A DNA stretch of 7,593 bases from Cocleimonas sp. (GTDB taxonomy: Bacteria; Pseudomonadota; Gammaproteobacteria; Thiotrichales; Thiotrichaceae): NCBI GenBank assembly GCA_023145485.1, contig JAGLDT010000002.1, positions 1-7,593 of the forward strand. The letters are read 5' to 3'. The position numbers were made by a program, and so were the translations under genes. Below the pieces are notes generated by a model. That model saw only the letters and a program-made list of their open reading frames with translations. It ran no database searches and was not told the DNA's origin. Below are positions 6,032 to 7,593 of the stretch, piece by piece (the first letter of the stretch is position 1; every line of letters starts with the position of its first letter).

Positions 6032-6483
6032 AACCATCGTCTCACACGCGCTTTATAATCAAGATATTCCTGCCCAAACTTCTTTTCTAGGATTTCTTCC
6101 TCTGGAATGATTTGTTGCGTTGTTATTAGCAACATAAATAAAGGTAACATCAGGAACGGTGTTACCCCCCCCAACCAAATGGCATAGCCTAATAAAACAG
6201 TCAGCAAGCCAACATACATAGGGTTACGGCTAAACCGATATAAGCCTGATGTGACAATCTTGCTTGAACGTTCTGGTTTCATTGGATTCGCGGTAGTATG
6301 CGAACGGACAAATAGCAACAACGACCAAAGGTCAAAACTAAAAGCAACCGCCATTAAAACCAGACCTGCAATATTCCATGAGGGTGAAATCCAGTCAGTA
6401 ATCGGTATAAAGTGATTAAGTAACCACATTAAAATACCTAAGCTGATAGCATACACTGGAGGTGGGATTTTTAGTTTAAGCAT
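6028..6483 (-). CDS. ICMT/PEMT-like membrane methyltransferase
   Basis: A 151-residue integral membrane protein with hydrophobic segments at about 10-27, 36-59, 89-103 and 107-122. It has the family motifs TSGLYRFSRNPMYVG (78-92) and a C-terminal PEEEILEKKFGQEYLDY (127-143) followed by RVRRW. In the isoprenylcysteine carboxyl methyltransferase and phospholipid methyltransferase families these regions bind S-adenosylmethionine. The substrate here is unknown; a lipid or isoprenoid is a guess. No Shine-Dalgarno sequence is seen. Instead, eight cytosines (complement of 6487-6494) lie three bases before the ATG, and a run of eight guanines (complement of 6165-6172) lies in the coding frame at codons 104-107. 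It begins 20 bases after the preceding gene and overlaps the next by ATGA, so the three are probably one operon. Confidence 0.9.
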   Translation of the reverse strand: MLKLKIPPPVYAISLGILMWLLNHFIPITDWISPSWNIAGLVLMAVAFSFDLWSLLLFVRSHTTANPMKPERSSKIVTSGLYRFSRNPMYVGLLTVLLGYAIWLGGVTPFLMLPLFMLLITTQQIIPEEEILEKKFGQEYLDYKARVRRWL

Positions 6484-6495
6484 AGTGGGGGGGGT
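6164..6495. repeat. Inverted pair of 10-bp sites, each containing an 8-base G:C tract
   Basis: ACCCCCCCCA at 6164-6173 and TGGGGGGGGT at 6486-6495 are exact reverse complements. They lie within and just before the methyltransferase gene. On the transcript the upstream copy reads as C8 next to the start codon and the internal copy as G8, so they could slip independently or pair with each other. As sequenced, the reading frame is intact. Confidence 0.75.
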
Positions 6496-6503
6496 CTATT
6501 GTT

Positions 6504-7115
6504 TTAGAGGCTCCAACGCATTGATGCTGTCAGTACTTCAGAACCATCATCAGCACCCGTATTAAAATTAAGTCCAAGTGTGGTGCTGTTTGAATACTTA
6601 TAAAGTAAGCCAAGCCCAAAAATGGTATCCGATACGGGCACACTTGGTTTATCGATACGCGCAATTAATTCCATGTCATCAGTCAATCTTTTTCTGAGTC
6701 CAAGCGCAAGAGCACGTCCACTTTCATCGCTTTTACTATTTTCACCTGCCATTGTCGCACTAGCATGGGTATTAAGTAATAAAAGTTCAGCAAATAAATC
6801 TGTTTGCTCCATATAATCATTAAGACTAAGGTGATATCCAAGCCCTAGTGAGTAATCTTTCCTTTTATATTTATCAGGTGCTTTATGCTTTGAACGAACG
6901 CTAAAAGAATAATTAGTAAGAATATTGACATGATCATAAATATCATAAGAAGTAGATAATGTGAGTCCTCCTTTAGCATCCGTATTATTGGAAAAATAAT
7001 AACCAATTTGAGCATAATCATAATTAAAATTATTAGCATTAGTACGACTTTCTGCATTGGCATTAAAACATGACAAGGCTAAAATACTGGATACAAACAG
7101 TGGAAATATTTTCAT
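6504..7115 (-). CDS. Predicted small outer-membrane barrel protein, 203 residues
   Basis: There is a Sec signal peptide (MKIF, hydrophobic core, likely cut after ANA, residue 21). The mature part shows regularly spaced amphipathic strands with Y, F and G (YDYAQIGYYF, GGLTLSTSYDIY, YSLGLGYHLSL, TIFGLGLLYKY, TTLGLNFNTG, LTASMRWSL), as in small eight- to ten-strand barrels. It ends in Leu rather than Phe, so the barrel call is somewhat less certain. The Cys at residue 16 lacks a proper lipobox, so it is not a likely lipoprotein. The ATG at 7113-7115 is preceded by a GAGAGAG ribosome site (about 7121-7128). The methyltransferase follows after 20 bases. No specific family was recognised. Confidence 0.75.
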   Translation of the reverse strand: MKIFPLFVSSILALSCFNANAESRTNANNFNYDYAQIGYYFSNNTDAKGGLTLSTSYDIYDHVNILTNYSFSVRSKHKAPDKYKRKDYSLGLGYHLSLNDYMEQTDLFAELLLLNTHASATMAGENSKSDESGRALALGLRKRLTDDMELIARIDKPSVPVSDTIFGLGLLYKYSNSTTLGLNFNTGADDGSEVLTASMRWSL

Positions 7116-7163
7116 TGCTATCTCTCTCTTATCGATTCATTTAATTTCAGATAATCATTATAT

Positions 7164-7192
7164 TACATAATATTCCCTAATACTTTTTTCAA
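7164..7192 (-). promoter_or_regulatory. Candidate promoter of the 203-residue barrel gene
   Basis: On the minus strand, TTGAAA (7187-7192) is a 5/6 match to a -35 box and is followed after 17 bases by TATGTA (7164-7169), a weak -10. A perfect TATAAT (7157-7162) overlaps the region but is 24 bases from that -35. Promoter location is plausible, but the exact boxes are not certain. Confidence 0.35.
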
Positions 7193-7216
7193 TGACGATT
7201 TTTAGGATAGAGAAGC

Positions 7217-7230
7217 AATAGTTAACTATT
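7217..7230. promoter_or_regulatory. 14-bp perfect palindrome, possible operator
   Basis: AATAGTTAACTATT is a perfect palindrome lying 24 bases upstream of the candidate -35 box of the barrel gene. It could be a dimeric regulator site. No regulator family was recognised. Confidence 0.4.
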
Positions 7231-7314
7231 AATTCAAACGTGGAACAGGAAAGCGTAAATTAGGTTATTTCGCTACAAACCCAACCCCTAACTTTACCGA
7301 CGTTTAGAACACCC

Positions 7315-7593
7315 TTATCTGGCAAGCGCATTTTTATTAAAATCACGCTTGCTTAAACCCGTACGAAATTTGTAGTTTGTCCAACGTAATACGGTACTTT
7401 TTCCTGTTAGATGATTTTGCATATTCATTATGCTAGGTCGCCAGTATTTTCCTAAGTATTGTTGGTAGCCTGATGAAGTGAGTGTTTTCATCTTACTTCC
7501 TTTGCGGTCATAAAACTCAACCTTGACAGGACGATACTCTTTGGCATCCATCCAGCCAATTTGTTTACTATAGCCTGAATATTTATAAGCAGG
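7315..7593 (-). CDS. LolA-like outer-membrane lipoprotein-sorting protein, C-terminal part (partial)
   Basis: The window holds the last 92 codons; the frame is open to the window edge, so the start lies outside. The visible end contains GYSKQIGWMDAKEYRPVKVEFYDRKG split by a Met that is internal, not a start. It then has KTLTSSGYQQYLGKYWRPS, NHLTGKSTVLRW and a final TNYKFRTGLSKRDFNKNAL. These match my memory of the C-terminus of the periplasmic 'outer membrane lipoprotein-sorting protein' family (LolA/LolB-like fold, PF17131). That family is often coded beside MMPL/RND-type transporters and outer-membrane barrels. It would act in the periplasm as a lipid or lipoprotein carrier. The barrel gene follows 199 bases on, perhaps from its own promoter. 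Confidence 0.75.
   Translation of the reverse strand, partial: PAYKYSGYSKQIGWMDAKEYRPVKVEFYDRKGSKMKTLTSSGYQQYLGKYWRPSIMNMQNHLTGKSTVLRWTNYKFRTGLSKRDFNKNALAR

Larger units (their letters stand above)
7116..7314 (-). other. Intergenic region before the small barrel gene
   Basis: No gene was seen in these 199 bases. The half next to the barrel gene is extremely AT-rich and holds the candidate promoter and an ATATTA-CA-TAATAT inverted repeat (7160-7173). A 14-bp palindrome lies at 7217-7230. Beyond the stop of the lipoprotein-sorting gene, the minus strand has G-runs (within 7282-7290) and a weak TTAGG/CCTAA pairing around 7260-7290. No convincing terminator was found. Confidence 0.5.

Noticed and set aside
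6845..7063. Minus-strand open frame of 72 codons rich in Ile, Leu and Met.
   Set aside because: It is an alternate frame inside the small barrel gene, which has a signal peptide, ribosome site and regular strand pattern.
7549..7551. Met at 7551 as the start of a short 78-residue gene.
   Set aside because: The frame stays open upstream to the window edge, and those residues (GYSKQIGW) continue the lipoprotein-sorting family pattern, so the Met is internal.

Overview
The window looks like chromosomal DNA of an AT-rich gammaproteobacterium. The reasons are the minus-strand order tpiA, secG, tRNA-Leu(GAG), the plus-strand pair pepA, holC, and several outer-membrane barrel proteins with Sec signal peptides, which imply a Gram-negative envelope. 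I cannot place it to genus from the sequence alone.

Layout. Bases 1-212 carry no recognisable gene but are dense in repeats: a gapped direct repeat, a 13-bp inverted repeat, helically phased CGAAC repeats and the tRNA terminator. Bases 213-1587 are a leftward unit: triose-phosphate isomerase (tpiA), the SecYEG subunit SecG with an unusual Pro/Ala-rich tail, and tRNA-Leu(GAG). A 173-bp divergent intergenic region separates it from a CPBP-family membrane protease (1761-2504, plus strand). Leucyl aminopeptidase (pepA), DNA polymerase III chi (holC) and a small acidic protein of unknown function follow on the plus strand to 4846.

Bases 4847-7593 are all minus strand and look like an envelope module. 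They hold the C-terminal end of a LolA-like outer-membrane lipoprotein-sorting protein (continuing beyond the window), a 199-bp gap with a candidate promoter and a perfect palindrome, a small predicted barrel, an ICMT/PEMT-like membrane methyltransferase, and a larger predicted outer-membrane barrel. The last two overlap by ATGA. The rightward and leftward blocks meet with no bases between their stop codons.

How the parts relate: tpiA-secG-tRNA and pepA-holC are ordinary housekeeping groups. The less ordinary parts are the repeat-rich DNA downstream of the tRNA, which resembles an integrated-element boundary or an autoregulated promoter, and the envelope module, whose methyltransferase gene carries two complementary 8-bp G:C homopolymer tracts. 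No CRISPR array, insertion sequence or rRNA was seen.
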